Assembly: GCA_037179385.1 (NCBI GenBank)
Contig: CM074188.1
Location: forward strand, 17,501,318-17,565,317
DNA length: 64,000 nt
Direction: 5' to 3'
Origin: Holothuria scabra
Lineage: Eukaryota; Echinodermata; Holothuroidea; Aspidochirotida; Holothuriidae
Each line of letters starts with the position of its first letter. Position 1 is the stretch's first letter. Below, one piece after another: positions 35,691-47,885 of the stretch. Made by a program: the position numbers and the translations under genes. The notes under the pieces were generated by a model. That model was not told where the DNA came from. It did not search any database and saw only the letters and a list, made by a program, of their open reading frames with translations.

Positions 35691-35817
35691 CTGATATTTC
35701 GTTTGAAAAAATGTTTCATGTGAAATAAATTAGTTAAGGGATCAGAAATAATTTCCTTACAACACAGAATGAGATGTTCAAGTCTGCAAATTCGATCTGT
35801 TCAGTAAACTGTAATAC

Positions 35818-35960
35818 TATCTAAGCGGAACGCCACCACTGGTTGACGCGGGCGTACAAGAAGTTTTAAGAATTTGGCCCTTTAGACAACCAGAAACGGC
35901 ATTACCCAGGTTTGTAACTAGGAACGAAGCAGTCGTCATTTTGAGCTTAAGTTTGTAATA
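35818..35960 (+). repeat. Dispersed 'GCGCCACCA' repeat family, copy 3
   Basis: CTATCTAAGCGGAACGCCAC, GGTTGACGCGGGCGTA, CCAGGTTTGTAACTAGGA, then CAGTCGTCATTTTGAGCTTA. Follows copy 2 in tandem orientation ~260 bp on. Confidence 0.7.
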
Positions 35961-36019
35961 AAACTTTTCCCTCCAATAGGAAAAATCAGGACCTTGCTAA
36001 TAAGTTATTAGATATTTTA

Positions 36020-36086
36020 GTTAGTTATACTAAGTTTTACGGTCCAGTTTCAAGACTGGTTTAAGTCGAGCCGGCCACAGTTTTTT
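36020..36086 (+). repeat. Dispersed repeat family 'GCCAGCC', copy 3 left half
   Basis: AAGTTTTACGGTCCAGTTTC and TTTAAGTCGAGCCGGCCAC align with 6315-6375. The copy is cut by the TTAA element and resumes at 37585. Confidence 0.65.
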
Positions 36087-36090
36087 TTAA

Positions 36091-37580
36091 AGAGCCCATG
36101 AAATGACTCAATGACAACGATTTGGGGTCATCTCTGACACTATCTATCAACAAAAATAGCATTTATTTTAAAAAATTCTGTCCCACAAAAGAGAAATGCT
36201 CAAGTGAAATGGTACCCCTTTCAGCCCAACAGTTGAAAAATGAAAAAGATTTAAAAGTGCATTGAACCAAGGATGACATCATCACAGGAACCAAATTTCA
36301 CAGTGTGTGTATTATAATGCTATGTTTAAGTGACATTTTGCACACAGATTGGGTAGCATGAGACTGGTACTGGCCAAATAATTTCTCAAATATATCTGAA
36401 GAATGTCCCAGTATAATGCCAAAAGTATATCAATCAAAATTTGAAATCATCACTCCCAATTCCACAAAGAGGAATTTTGTCATTATTCACTCAAGCTGTC
36501 CCATTCATGTAGCCTAATTACAGTAGGCCTATCAGATTGAAATTTTGGTTCCAGGAATCTAGTCGATCTATGACTTAACAACAATTCGTCCAACCGGAAA
36601 AACAAAACATTTTAACTCACATTCAATCAGATTGTTGATATCTCACCCGGATTCCTTTTAAAGACATCCCTTCCAAGTAAATTTGTCACAAACATTAATG
36701 TGGAAATCAACCAATGGATCTTGTACTAGCATAGACTTCAAAATGCATGAAGTTGAAATAGTAACTTCATGCCAACTTTTGATAAAAAAGGAATACTTCC
36801 TGAAATAACCAAAATATCAGCTGGTCTTTTTCCCACTATAATCACTGTTCCTTTTCTTTGAACCAAGTCAAATTGCATGGACATGCACCCAAAACAACGC
36901 AGAACTTGTTCCTGTTGTTGGGAGTATTTACAGTAAGTCACTGTGCAGAATGATATACAATATTGCATAAGGGCCAGTGTAATGAGAGAATCACTGCTTC
37001 CTCCCCAATAAAAATAAAAGTTACATAACACTGGAGGAAAATTGGATGCAATTACATCCCCCAGGAGCCTGAGGTATTTTCTGTGTGTATTACCTCTTAC
37101 CAGGGAACTTCCAAACACTTGTATGATGTAAACCAAACACGTTTCCCTGCTAGTTGGCTCATTGGATATTGAAAAGTCGCAAAACTCCATCTGTTGAACA
37201 GGGGTATTCCTAGGTGTTGAAACCCCATTTTTCAGTAGTTTTGTGAAGCAAACTTATGATTAGGTTTTGTAATGATAATTTGTTGATTATGTCAATCATT
37301 TTAGGCCATCTATACATGCAAGATCATGTAACATCAACAGAGCAGGGTATACTCCAAGTGCACTAAAGTACACACACTGTGAAGTTAGGTTCCTGTGATG
37401 ATGTCATTCTTGGTTCAATGCACTTTCACATTTTTCAGCTGTTGTGCTGGAAGGAATACCATTTCACTTGAGCATTTCTCTTTTGTGGGGTGGTATATTT
37501 TGAAATGAATGCTATTTTGTTGATAGATAGTGTCAGAGAATGACCCGAAATCATTGTTACTAAGTCATTTCATAGGCTCT
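36091..37580 (+). mobile_element. TTAA-flanked TIR element, copy 1 (1490 bp)
   Basis: Begins AGAGCCCATGAAATGACT and ends AGTCATTTCATAGGCTCT, with TTAA directly outside both ends (36087-36090, 37581-37584). The inverted repeats are long, about 230 bp (AAAAATAGCATTTATTTTA, AAATGCTCAAGTGAAATGGT, GGTTCAATGCACTTT). A TTAA target and duplication is typical of piggyBac and Kolobok. No transposase frame is convincing, so it is non-autonomous. The copy at 51809-53301 is inverted relative to this one. Confidence 0.92.
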
Positions 37581-37584
37581 TTAA

Positions 37585-37680
37585 CATTTACGGTTCATTT
37601 GCTTGGTTTTCCTTTTCCAATGTTTATGCTGATTTCCAAGCACAATGGCAGTAGCATTTAAAATGTACAACTACCACTGG
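37585..37680 (+). repeat. Dispersed repeat family 'GCCAGCC', copy 3 right half
   Basis: GGTTCATTTGCTTGGTTTTC and TTTCCAAGCACAATGGCAG continue the repeat interrupted at 36086. Confidence 0.6.
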
Positions 37681-37906
37681 ATGCAATGGTTTTGTATCAT
37701 TTCGGAGAAAATCTAAAATGGAATTGAAAACATGCTTACTTTATTGCGACTCTTTGCTAAATCCAAGGTCTACTGAATTGATAAAGTTGTCTAGAGTGTG
37801 TGACTGCCCGAACTCCCGACCATACACAATTTTTTTCTAACGCCCTTTGAAAAAATGTCAAATCCCTAGTCCCGTCTATGGCAGAGGCTTTCAAAAAGTT
37901 TTCTTT

Positions 37907-38146
37907 TTAGAATGTTTGAAAATCTGCATTATAATAAAAATTGGTAATTTTGTAAGGAAAGTTTGAAGTTTTGTAAGTTTCCTTCATTTTAGCCTTGGCC
38001 TTCTCGTAAGCAAAATCAAGGTCATGTGGGTGGGCGGCGGGGAGCCTGAATTTTATCGGCCTTATATCTTTTATATAGATGAAGGTTCCTTCACAAAACT
38101 GGATCTTTTCCCCGACCACGTGGTAGCATTCCCCAATGGGGAACAC
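37907..38146 (-). other. Unassigned 80-codon open frame
   Basis: The frame (VFPIGECYHVVGEKIQFCEG, AAHPHDLDFAYEKAKAKM) has protein-like composition, but it has no ATG and is bounded upstream by a poly-C/G run. It could be a fragment of a transposon protein. I do not recognise the family. Confidence 0.25.
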
Positions 38147-38164
38147 CCCCCCCCCCCCCCGCTG

Positions 38165-38265
38165 GTGCCATCTTTGGTCTGTGGGGTTGCGATTTTTTAA
38201 AATTTTCCATGTACTCCGGACAACCGATGGTGTGGGCGCCGGTTAATCTTTCGGGCAGGATTACA
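38165..38265 (-). repeat. Dispersed 'GCGCCACCA' repeat family, copy 4
   Basis: Inverted copy: GGGGTTGCGATTTTTTAAAA, CCGGACAACCGATGGTG, CTTTCGGGCAGG. Adjacent to a C15-type run at 38146-38160. Confidence 0.6.
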
Positions 38266-38824
38266 AAATAGCAACTGTTAGACTCTGCTTTATTTCAGGC
38301 AACTTGACAGTATCTTACTTATCAGTGTACTTCGATCTTGTTATTAATTTTTATATTATCCAAGTTAGACAGACGGACCCTTGCGATCAATCCTGCCTTT
38401 CAACTTAGTCTGGGAATTTGGTGTCGGGAGTCTGCCTGCCACCTGTTAGGTGCGGAGACTTGATTTCGTATGTGGGAAAATTTCATGTAATTTTTAACTC
38501 TTAAACAATGTCTATATGCCTACTCATTTAGCGATGGATTATTGTATATTAGCTGAAGGTTAACTCAGCAAGTACATTTGTGAGACTCTTCTTTCCAGTC
38601 TAAGGGTAATATAGGTGTTTGCAAAACGCTATTTCTGTTAATCTTTCTTCATTAGTGATATGATTCTTTACTTCAAAAAACTCGATGTTTTTTCTTGTGA
38701 TCTGCTAAATTCAAATTCTATTTGAAAGCAAAAATTATCTTTCATATTGTAATATTTTGAAAGTGATGATTAAAATAAATGATGGCAAAAAAAAAAAAAT
38801 CTGCTTGCCTAGCGAATGCCTTTT

Positions 38825-38900
38825 CAACTGGCTGAGGGGTTGCGATTTCCAAATATTTTCTGAACGATTCACGCCAGGTGATAGTAGCTCTCTGCTGAGA
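38825..38900 (-). repeat. Dispersed 'GCGCCACCA' repeat family, copy 5
   Basis: Inverted partial copy: GGGGTTGCGATTTCCAAA, ACGATTCACGCCAGGTGAT, TGCTGAGATAGTC. Confidence 0.5.
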
Positions 38901-39633
38901 TAGTCTTTTTGAAACTATTGCATGGTACGGGAAGAGGATTCCCCCCTTCCCTTACTAAACTGCCACCGTTTTCTACGCCTATGCCTGTGTTTAAGTTCTT
39001 ATAGTGCCATTCTGATGGTGACATTCTGAACATAACTTTCAACGCTTGAGATAAATATTTATCAAACATCAGAGATAATTTTACTTTTTAAATTATAAAT
39101 GAAAACATACGGTAAGTGCTAGTTTCAAAATGCAACATTTTACATAATTATTGCTATTTGCACCATTTTTCATATTTTTCTTATTCGGAAAGTGCCGTTT
39201 TCGTCCATCTGGAGGATTTCTAAAGTAAAAAAAACTTCTTGTTCTCTCCGCGCCTAATCCTACTATTTATCATACTTTCTTAATTTAGTCCTGTCAGCTG
39301 GCGTTCAACCTCCCATATTTACCCATTTCGCCACAATAGGCCTGCCCCTACTTCTGGCAATACCTGGACCCACCACTGACATCAGATTCCTATAGTGGTG
39401 ATGCACGCGAACTATTTGTGAGCGTTCTCCTAGCTTTGTCTGGAACTAACGCTTAATGTTAAAAGCTAATGCTAATTAAGTAAATAATTGGTTAATTTTG
39501 ATTGTGAGTCTTACACGTAAAGAATGTCGACATTTTTAAGTAATTCATTTACCATACAGTAACGGAGTCATGAAAGGATATACACAACAAGAACTTGGGG
39601 CAGCTAAATCCCACTGAAGGATCCAAAAACCCG

Positions 39634-39690
39634 AAGGCAGTGGCGGATTTAGGCGGGGGAGCACCCGGCGCGGGCCTCCTAAAATTTTCC
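39634..39690 (+). repeat. Possible hAT-type terminus
   Basis: CAGTGGCGGATTTAGGCGGG resembles common hAT-like ends. A reverse-oriented relative, CCTAGATCCGCCCCTG, ends at 43119, but 8-bp flanks of the two do not match, so no element can be bounded. Confidence 0.3.
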
Positions 39691-41024
39691 AAAGCTTATT
39701 TTTCACTTTCACTAAATAGATCATTTGGCCTACTTGTTTCACAGAATGTTGAATCATCTTATAATTTTCAAACTACGTAAATATAATTGTTGCAAACTAA
39801 TAGCAATCTAAAGCACACAGTTCCAAGTTTTCCGATAAAATGTCAATAGAGGGATATCAAAGGTGTCAACCCTAATTCGGACCACGCTTTATGTAGAACA
39901 CTAAGCTTTTTCTTACAATTCATCTGCTATTTGGGTTCATCAGGTGTGGAGTCACGGCGTGTAGAAGGTATAAAAAGCGCATGGCCAAACTTCACATGAG
40001 CTTAAAATAAGCCTGTGGAGTGTGTTTACTGCAAAGCTGATGCCACTGTCTCTGCGTGTGTGCACAGCCCCGTGGTGCAGATACTTTCGATTAATGTCTA
40101 TGTTCACTTATTTTGTACAATCTGTGATCCCGTTTCTTTTTTTCATGAATTAGAGACTATTTAAATAAATTTATTTGGTCACACAAACCAGAAAGTTAGG
40201 GGAGGCGTTCTGTTCTAATATGTGCAAAATGTGAGGGTGGTTTAGGAATGGTCGAATTATGCTCTTTTGCTTTTAGCTTAAAATGTAAATGAGGGGAAAT
40301 TATTTTCAGGATGGCTTTGCTTTTTGGAAATTTCTGTTTGATCATTGATAGTGAGCTCAAGAAATATGGCGGAATATGTGTTTTAATGTAACCTTATGAT
40401 GTTATCATTGAAAACAAGTATTTATAATATCTGTTGCACTTGATATTGTTTTACGCCCTTCGGATGTGTATGCTAATCAACATATTTTGAAAAATTCTTT
40501 TTAAAATTGACAATAAACTTATCTATGCCAGAGCTCTCCTGGTCACTAAAACTTAGTAATTTTTAGTAATTTTTTTATGAGAGAGTCGACTGAGTGCTTA
40601 ATTAGAATTATTTCTGCCATAAATGTTATTTTACTAGTATGTTTCCTTTTACAATGTATTATGGGAAAATTCTGCTATCCCGAGAAAGTGGAGACTGAAT
40701 CTACATGCCACTAATGAAATCAATGATAACGCAAAGCGTTTAACAATGTTTATCTCTCATGCACATGACATCAAAGGGGTATATTTCATCAATCAAAAAA
40801 CTTTAAAAGCTGCGATCTCAAATATGAATCCTACAGCAGTGCATCGTATTCTTGGTCTGATATTTTCACCATCGTCTTTGAAGCTGCTGGAGTCCCCAAA
40901 ATTCAATTCTTTCAGTTTTTTTTACGTTCATAGAATTATACGTTGTAACGAATTTTTATTCAAAATTAAAAAGGAAATATTCTCCTCTCTGTACCTTGTG
41001 TGAGGACCCCGTTTATCTTTAGAC

Positions 41025-42744
41025 CAGGGGCGTCGATTTGGGGGACAGAGGGACATGCCCTCCCACCTTTTTTGAGTGGAGGGGACACTAACGTAAAATC
41101 CCCCCCCCCCCTCAACTTTTTGTGAAGTGAAACTTAAAAATTGGGTACTACCAAAAAGACTATACATGTAGGTTATGAAAGGTGTCCTCTACAGATTACG
41201 ATCGACTAGCTTTCTGTATCAAAAGTTCCACATGTTTACTTTGCAAATCCCCAAAATTTTCGCGCGCTCCGCGCGCTTGCAGTCTCATTGATGTTCTTTT
41301 TTTTAAGTTGGATATCAAACATACATTATTCATCGGTCTCCATGATTATGTCAATTGGTCGTGTGCATAGTGCAGCTGGTGTGGTTATGAAGGAGCACGA
41401 TATTTAGGAATAGGAAGAAGATGAATCGTCCCCTACTATGTTCAAATGAAATCTGTGGTCTTTAGTGATTGACCAGACTGGCAGGCTGAAATTGGCAAAC
41501 ATTTTAAGGAAACTAAAAATTTCTCTTTGCACAGTCTGCATGCAACTTTTTTAGAAAAATGTATCATTTCTAATGCAAATTTCAACACGCTCACCTCATT
41601 CTTTTGTATGGCGATTCGACTATTTCGTATTTACAACATTATCATAGAAGTAAAATCACACTGACGTTAGCTAGATAAGAGACTTCAATCAGTAATTCGA
41701 GGTACACCTCCATCCTCTGTCTGCTGATAATGTATGATGAGGTGTCGTTCGAAAAATTACATTTTAATGTTTTTTGTATCAACAATCTTACACAGGTATA
41801 GGCCTATGCAACGGTGTCTCAGTAGCACCGTACCAGTGGGTATCATTCCCCCACCCCTCGATCTGTGATTTTCCCGTAGTAAATTGAAGTGCGATTTTGA
41901 TCAAGTCTTTCGCATTTTGCATCTGGACCCCTACTCTTAGATAGTGTCACCCAGTGGCGTGGCGACAGGGGCAGGCGGCTCTGAAAAATGAGCAGTTGGG
42001 AAATTTGCTATTTGTGAAACCAGTCTACGGTGTGGTTTTGAAAATTCATGAAATTCCGAAATCTCCCCATTAAAAGCTCCACATTCGTCATTACTGGTCT
42101 CAAAGGAGCAAAATTTTCCGCGCGCTTCGAGCGCCACAAATTGCGAGTCCTAAGCAGAAGTGCTCTCTCATCACTTGAGAAAATTTTCCGAGATCTGGAC
42201 TTTGTAAGTGAAAAAAAAAGAAAATATGCTATATGTGACAACAGATCCTCAAGTGACATCAGAAACTACAATGCTATTTTCATGATTTTTCTTTCATAAA
42301 ATTCAAAATTTTCTCCAAATATAAGCTCTTGACTCAAAAAATTTCGTCAGAGAGACACATTTCGTCGGGGTGGGATAATATTATGTAGCAACAACGATCT
42401 TTAGTTGCCGTTTAATCTCAGATTTGCCAACAGGAAATGCAAATTCTTCAGTAATTCCCCCACTTTTCAAATAATTTTGTTACAGGAAACCCAGAATTAA
42501 AACTTTCCTGCAATACAAGTTCCATATTTTCAAATATTTGAAAAATGGCAAAAATTTCAGCGCTCTCGGCCCTAGTTCAGTGGTGTTCACACTCAAAAAA
42601 CGTAAAATCAGGATGCTTGCTTACCCCCTCCCCTTCCCGAAAAAGTCTAGCAACGTCGCTGTACAACCTTACCAGAACAGGAGAAAAAATTTAGGCCAGA
42701 TGCCCCCCCCCCCACTCTGAAAACCAACTGAATCTACGCCCCTG
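41025..42744. mobile_element. hAT-like non-autonomous element (1720 bp)
   Basis: Starts CAGGGGCGTCGATTTG and ends GAATCTACGCCCCTG. The 8-bp sequence CTTTAGAC flanks it exactly on both sides (41017-41024 and 42745-42752). CAGGG termini with 8-bp duplications are the hAT hallmark. It contains poly-C runs (41101-41111, 42709-42715) and no transposase frame. Confidence 0.88.
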
Positions 42745-42929
42745 CTTTAGACCCCTTTTTTCCGGACCTATAACATTACGACATTTATTTGGAAAGACAT
42801 TTCATCAAGAGTGCAGAGTGATCTTCGATCCTAAAAATTTTGGTTTAGTTCATGAAGCAAGTTTTTGAAATTTGCTAACTTTTAATTGAAAGGAACATTT
42901 TTTGGCAAACAAAAGCTCAAAGTAATGAC

Positions 42930-43060
42930 TGCTTAGGTTCTACTTACAAGCCTGGGAAATGCTATTTCCGGTATATCTAAGGGGTCACGATTTTTCAAAA
43001 TCTTCTGTTAGCTCCGCGCCAACTGATGGTGGCGCTCCGCTTAGATATTCGACCGGGCGG
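42930..43060 (-). repeat. Dispersed 'GCGCCACCA' repeat family, copy 6
   Basis: Inverted copy: CTACTTACAAGCCTGGGAAA, ATCTAAGGGGTCACGATTTT, GCTCCGCGCCAACTGATGGT, GGCGCTCCGCTTAGATAT. The clearest inverted copy, just upstream of a C13-type run at 43079-43091. Confidence 0.7.
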
Positions 43061-43119
43061 ATGATCGACCGTCAGCGCCCCCCCCCCCCCTAACGAAAAA
43101 TCCTAGATCCGCCCCTGGA

Positions 43120-45600
43120 AGCTGTGCTAGAAGTGACGCTTTCCGAAACGCGAAACAATGTACGAAAGAAACAGTTCGGATGCTCGTTTGCGCACGAAGC
43201 CGTCGAAAATTTTGGGTTTTTGCTCCAGAAATACTGAAATATTTGGCTCATACCTCTCATACCAGAAAAGTGATATTTTCCCAACTAACTTATTGCCAGT
43301 CCTTTCCGAAACTATCGTGAACATTTCCTTGTGAAGGTGCAAAATTATTCTGAGGGACATGCATGCGCGCAAGAACCGGCATGATATGTACCCAGCCTGC
43401 AACTTCTCTGTGTATGTTAAACAATCGGCTATCCTGCGCCTTTTGACAATAATCAAAGTTGATTCAGAAGTTAGCCTTCTCCTCAAAAATGTTCTTGGGA
43501 AATAAACTAGGTGAAAAACCCCCAGTTTCGGAAATAGTCCCTTCCTACTTCTCTAGACTTACACTGAGACAAGCATTTTCTACACAATATGATATAGTGC
43601 CTAAATAAACTTATTGATCCCCCAAACATCAGCAAAAAGAGAACTTTATCGAATTAATACTATATTTTATAGTTCATTACATTCAGTAATACCCTCGCGG
43701 TCAACTAAATAGGCTATTTGCGAAAACTATATATCTTCATTCAACCAACAGATCTAAAACTCGCCTTAAAGGTTCAAACAAATGTACGGTAAGTGTGGAG
43801 AAAGCGTTTGTAGAATTCAAAAAGTTTTGTAATTCAAGATCAAAATGCTCCAGAAATTATAACACAACATGTCACATCAATCGCAAAATATATTAAGTTT
43901 ACTGATTAGAACAGAAAAGTAAATTAGTCGCACATATTTTTCTTCATGCCTCAAATATCGTCCCCAGGCCTCCCCTCATTGGCAGCTCCGGATTCATGGA
44001 CCCTGGCTAAACCGTCCGGATCCTGTTCAACTAAAGTTATGTGCAAAAAATGAAGCACCAAAAATTTGCAAACTGGACTGCGACCTCCAGAACGGACGAT
44101 AAGGGTGAAAAGACGGGCGGCTTTGTTTTGGTCTCGGACCTTTCCCAATCTTATATGTTCTCTAATCATCTAAACTCGATGTATGAAGGTCGACAGTTCA
44201 ATGTCTCAGTGTGATATTTGCTCTCTTGTGTCCTTTGTTCAACAGACGACACAGTGACATTTATGACGTTCCGTCTGCGTAAACAGTTTTACTTTACTTT
44301 CTACATTTATTCTTATCACTAAGCGCAAGGTGAAAACAATAAGATACATCCGTGGCGAAGGCTCAACCAGGTAGCACAATACCATATGTGCACTGCACTG
44401 CTGTCCGACTGTAACTTGTAAGAACAAATCTGGCATCCGATCGAAGAACCGAAAGAGTGACCGGACATTGTTTCAACAAAATCCCTGGGAACCAGGCTTG
44501 TCATCCCCCAAAGCTCTCCTACTTGTTACGACTTGAAAAGGTATACCTTCAAAGTATTTACAACGTATCTCCTTTCGAGGCTTTAATACTAGTTAAGTTA
44601 GGCATAACGAGAGTATTAGTAACGGTAGGAATAACACTAACAGTAGGCCCTGTCATGTAATATTAGGCAACAAATGAAGAGCTTAGGCTAGGGGACATAC
44701 TTGCCAGCGACTACAGATTAGGCCAATACTATACCCTGCATGGCCTAACTGTAAGTGTAAGCCTACACTGCCTAGGCTAGGCCAAATAATGTAAGGGGAG
44801 CTTCCGTCGACTCTCATGAAGTAAATTAAATTCCTGGCTCAAATTTAGAATCAGTGGCCGGAATCTAGGTTAGGCCTAGCCTAGGCCTATGTCATACCTC
44901 CCAAGTGACCCACATTTCACGGGTTTGACCTGCATTTGGTCACCCAAACCGGCTGACCCGCCCAGCCCTCTGAAAAACCGGCATTTCAAATTTATAGTTA
45001 TAGGCGGGGCTTGCCTCAAAGTTTCCTGAACGTTCTTCTGTCTTGACAGTTCTTGACATTGTTGGCTAGGCCTAGCCTACAGCTGTAGGCCTATATGTTT
45101 TCATGGCTAGAATGGAATGCAAGATGAATACGTAAATAAATGAATAATGATATTGGAAATCACCTGCAGCATGGTACGACCGCCTGTGACACACCAAGTT
45201 GACGTTTGAAAACTGTGCCGGTACCGCACCAAAATTTACCTCAAAAATAACTATTAAATATTGTGATTAGGAGAGGTTTTAGTCATTGCCCATTTGTGAG
45301 TATCTGCATACTGTAATATTATTTTGGTGAATCTCTCAATTCAATATCTTTTTAGGTTATCACAAAAAATTTAGTAGGCGTACTGTACTGAACTTTTTTT
45401 GGCGGTGACCTAACGACATTGTGTTGGCTGATTTGCCAAAAAAGTGTCACCATTTTGCGTGTAGACACTTCTAAAATTCAAAAATTTTTGAAAAGGGGAG
45501 AGGGACACCACATTCCCTTATACTGCTCCCCCAGGCCAGCGATCCACCAATGGACAGATCAGTTGGACCCGCATCTAGCCTCTTGGAACTTGGGAGCTAT
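43120..45600. other. No gene seen; AGGCCTA-rich DNA
   Basis: From ~44640 on, words such as TTAGGCCTAGCCTAGGCC and GTAGGCCTATATG recur. AATTTAGAATCAGTGGC.GGAATCTA occurs at ~44845 and again at ~45701. No coding frame recognised. Confidence 0.45.
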
Positions 45601-45606
45601 GCCATG

Positions 45607-45815
45607 TTATACGCGGATACCTGTACATAGGCTATGCATAAAGTTAGTAGGCTAATTAGTACTGGCTAAGGCCTAGCGGTTTTGGGTAGGGATATAGGCT
45701 CTAATTTAGAATCAGTGGCTGGAATCTATGTTATACCCGGATACGTAGGCTATGCATAAAGTTAGTGGGCTAATTAGTACTGGCTTATGCCTAGCGGTTT
45801 TGGGTAGGGATTTAG
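45607..45815. repeat. Tandem duplication, period ~118 bp
   Basis: The block TAGGCTATGCATAAAGTTAG, then GGCTAATTAGTACTGGCT, then GCCTAGCGGTTTTGGGTAGG is present twice, 118 bp apart, with few differences. Confidence 0.85.
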
Positions 45816-46069
45816 GCCTAATACACATACGAAAATATGTGTACCTAGGATACATGCGTACACATACTTATGCAAAGGTAGAAGGTTAGGGTGGACTTAG
45901 CCCTCGAACAGGGTTGTGTGTTCGTTACATGGCATAGGCTCCTTCATCTCACAACACAGCCCTTGTGTGGATGAGGTTCTCAAACATGGTCACTAGCCAG
46001 GACGCCCAAGGAACGTCATCTCTTGCATCCACAAATAACAAATATTCATGTTCATGTTTTCAGTACTAT

Positions 46070-46444
46070 ATGTCAAATTATAAGGGCACCAATCAGCACC
46101 TCAGTCTTGTAACTCAAGAAAAAGATCTAGGAGTTATTATCGATAAGGACTTACATTTTAAGGAACATATTTCAACAGTGGTTATTCCTGGATTAAAAAG
46201 TTTGCCCTCCTGTGACAGATTAACTCAGCTCAAGCTTTTCATGCCAGCACATAAACGTTTATGAGAAGACATGATTTTTGTGTATTATTACCTAAATGGA
46301 TGATTGAAAACAAACCACTGCCTGTTTACTCTTGTATAGGGTCTAGAACAAGAGGTCACTCCCTTAAATTAGTCAAGACAAGAGTTGAAACATCTTTACA
46401 CCAAAGATTCTTTACTCAAGGTAGTATTGACTCTTGGAACTCAT
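46070..46444 (+). mobile_element. LINE A, 5' part (ORF2 C-terminal region)
   Basis: Translates to EKDLGVIIDKDLHFKEHIS, then PLPVYSCIGSRTRGHSLKLV and RFFTQGSIDSWNS, the usual C-terminal region of CR1-type LINE ORF2 just before WNSLP. Frames shift between segments, so it is decayed. It is cut after WNS by LINE B and resumes at 47530. Confidence 0.75.
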
Positions 46445-47529
46445 AATAATAATAATAATCATACACAGTTCTTATAAAGCGCAAAACACACTGAAGTCCC
46501 TTTGCGCTGAGAAAAGAAAAGATGAAAGTCATAGACAGGAGAAAAGGTAAGATTTAAGTAAGGTCTTAAAATTTGCGAGTGTTCTTGCTTCTTTAACTGT
46601 AACAGGGGGGTCATTCCAGAGACAAGCAGCAGAGTATTGGAAAGAACGGCAACCGTAATAATTAGTACAAACTGGAGGAGAGGAGAGTAGCAGTTTAGAA
46701 CTGGAGCGAAGGCAGCGGGTAGGAGTGTAATTTTGGACGAGATCTTGTAGGTAAACAGGTGCAGAATTGTGTAAACATTTAAATGTCAGCAAGAGGACTT
46801 TGTATTTAATCCGATCAGCAACAGGAAGCCAGTGAAGGCTAAGGAGGACTGGAGTTATATGATCGTTTGGTTTTGTAAGTGTAACTTATCTAGCAGCTGA
46901 GTTCTGTATATGTTGTAATTTCTTGAGACGAGAACTTGAAAGCCCATAGAGTAAGCTGTTGCAGTTATCGAGTCTTGAAGACACAAAAGCATGAACTAGA
47001 GTCTCAGTGGTTCTTTGATCTAGGTGTTTTCTGATTTTTCCAATTTTATGGAGCGCCAGAGATGCAGCTCTGCAAACATTATTAACATGTAGATCCATTG
47101 TGAGGTGACGATCAAAAACTACAGTACACCCAAGTTTCTGGCATGTTGAACAGGTTCAATGTGAACAGGTCCTATCTGGAATGACTGAACGGGAGATACG
47201 GATCGAAATTTTGAAGAAATGTGAATAAGTTCTGTTTTGTTGTCATTTAGTTTCAGACCATTAGCAAGGGACCATGATCGGATGTCTTCTATGCAAGCTT
47301 CCAACTTTGATAGGGTGGAACAGCTGTCAAGAGATTTTGGCATGAATGAATAAATTTGAGTGTCATCTGCATAAATCATGCTGTCGATACCATGGGATTG
47401 AATAATGTCTTCTAATGGGGCCGAATACATTGTGAAGGCCAGTGGACCGATGACAGAACCTTGAGGGACACCTTCCAAGGGAACATGTACAGCAGATTCC
47501 TTGCCATTTATGGTAACAACTTGTGAACG
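46445..47529 (-). mobile_element. LINE B, 5'-truncated L2/CR1-type retrotransposon
   Basis: The minus strand encodes the RT palm (VPQGSVIGPLAF, then MIYADDTQIYSF with the YADD catalytic motif), then LNDNKTELIHIS, RLDNCNSLLYGLSSSRLKKL, HWLPVADRIKYKVLLLTFK and LWNDPPVTVKEARTLANFKT. It ends in a short (ATT)n tail. Small indels put the RT part and the C-terminal part in different frames. It is flanked by CAT (46442-46444 and 47530-47532); removing it restores the LINE A frame. A near-identical 3' copy lies at 61437-62060. Confidence 0.88.
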
Positions 47530-47650
47530 CATTGCCAGAGCATGTTATTAGTGCACCTTCTATTAACAGTTTTAAAGCAAGATTGGATAGTAATTGGAGG
47601 AACAAACCGAGAGTATTTGATTATATGGACATTTACTGTAAGCTCCTGTG
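47530..47650 (+). mobile_element. LINE A, 3' part
   Basis: Continues LINE A exactly across the insertion: LPEHVISAPSINSFKARLDS, then NWRNKPRVFDYMD. A GATGATGATG run near 47730 could be the old tail. Confidence 0.75.
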
Positions 47651-47885
47651 ACCCTTACTTCATTTATGCAGTATTATGACTAACTTGTGAGCGATGAAAT
47701 GGCCAATGACCAACAACATCGAAACTGATGACGATGATGATGTTCCAAATGTTCCCTCTTTGCAGTTATTTTGGTGAGATCTCAACAAAAACGCATTTTG
47801 CGTTCATTGTATGATACTTAGACTTGTAAAGGTATGAAACCAGGTCAGTTATTTTATATTTTGTGCATCCTGGTTAGTGGCTCAC

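Noticed and set aside
36738..37190. 150-codon minus-strand frame as a transposase of the TTAA element.
   Set aside because: The second copy at 51809-53301 does not keep the frame, and no DDE-type motif is visible.
39634..43119. One 3.5 kb hAT element between CAGTGGCGGAT and ATCCGCCCCTG.
   Set aside because: The 8-bp flanks (CCCGAAGG and GAAGCTGT) do not match, so the two ends probably belong to different insertions.
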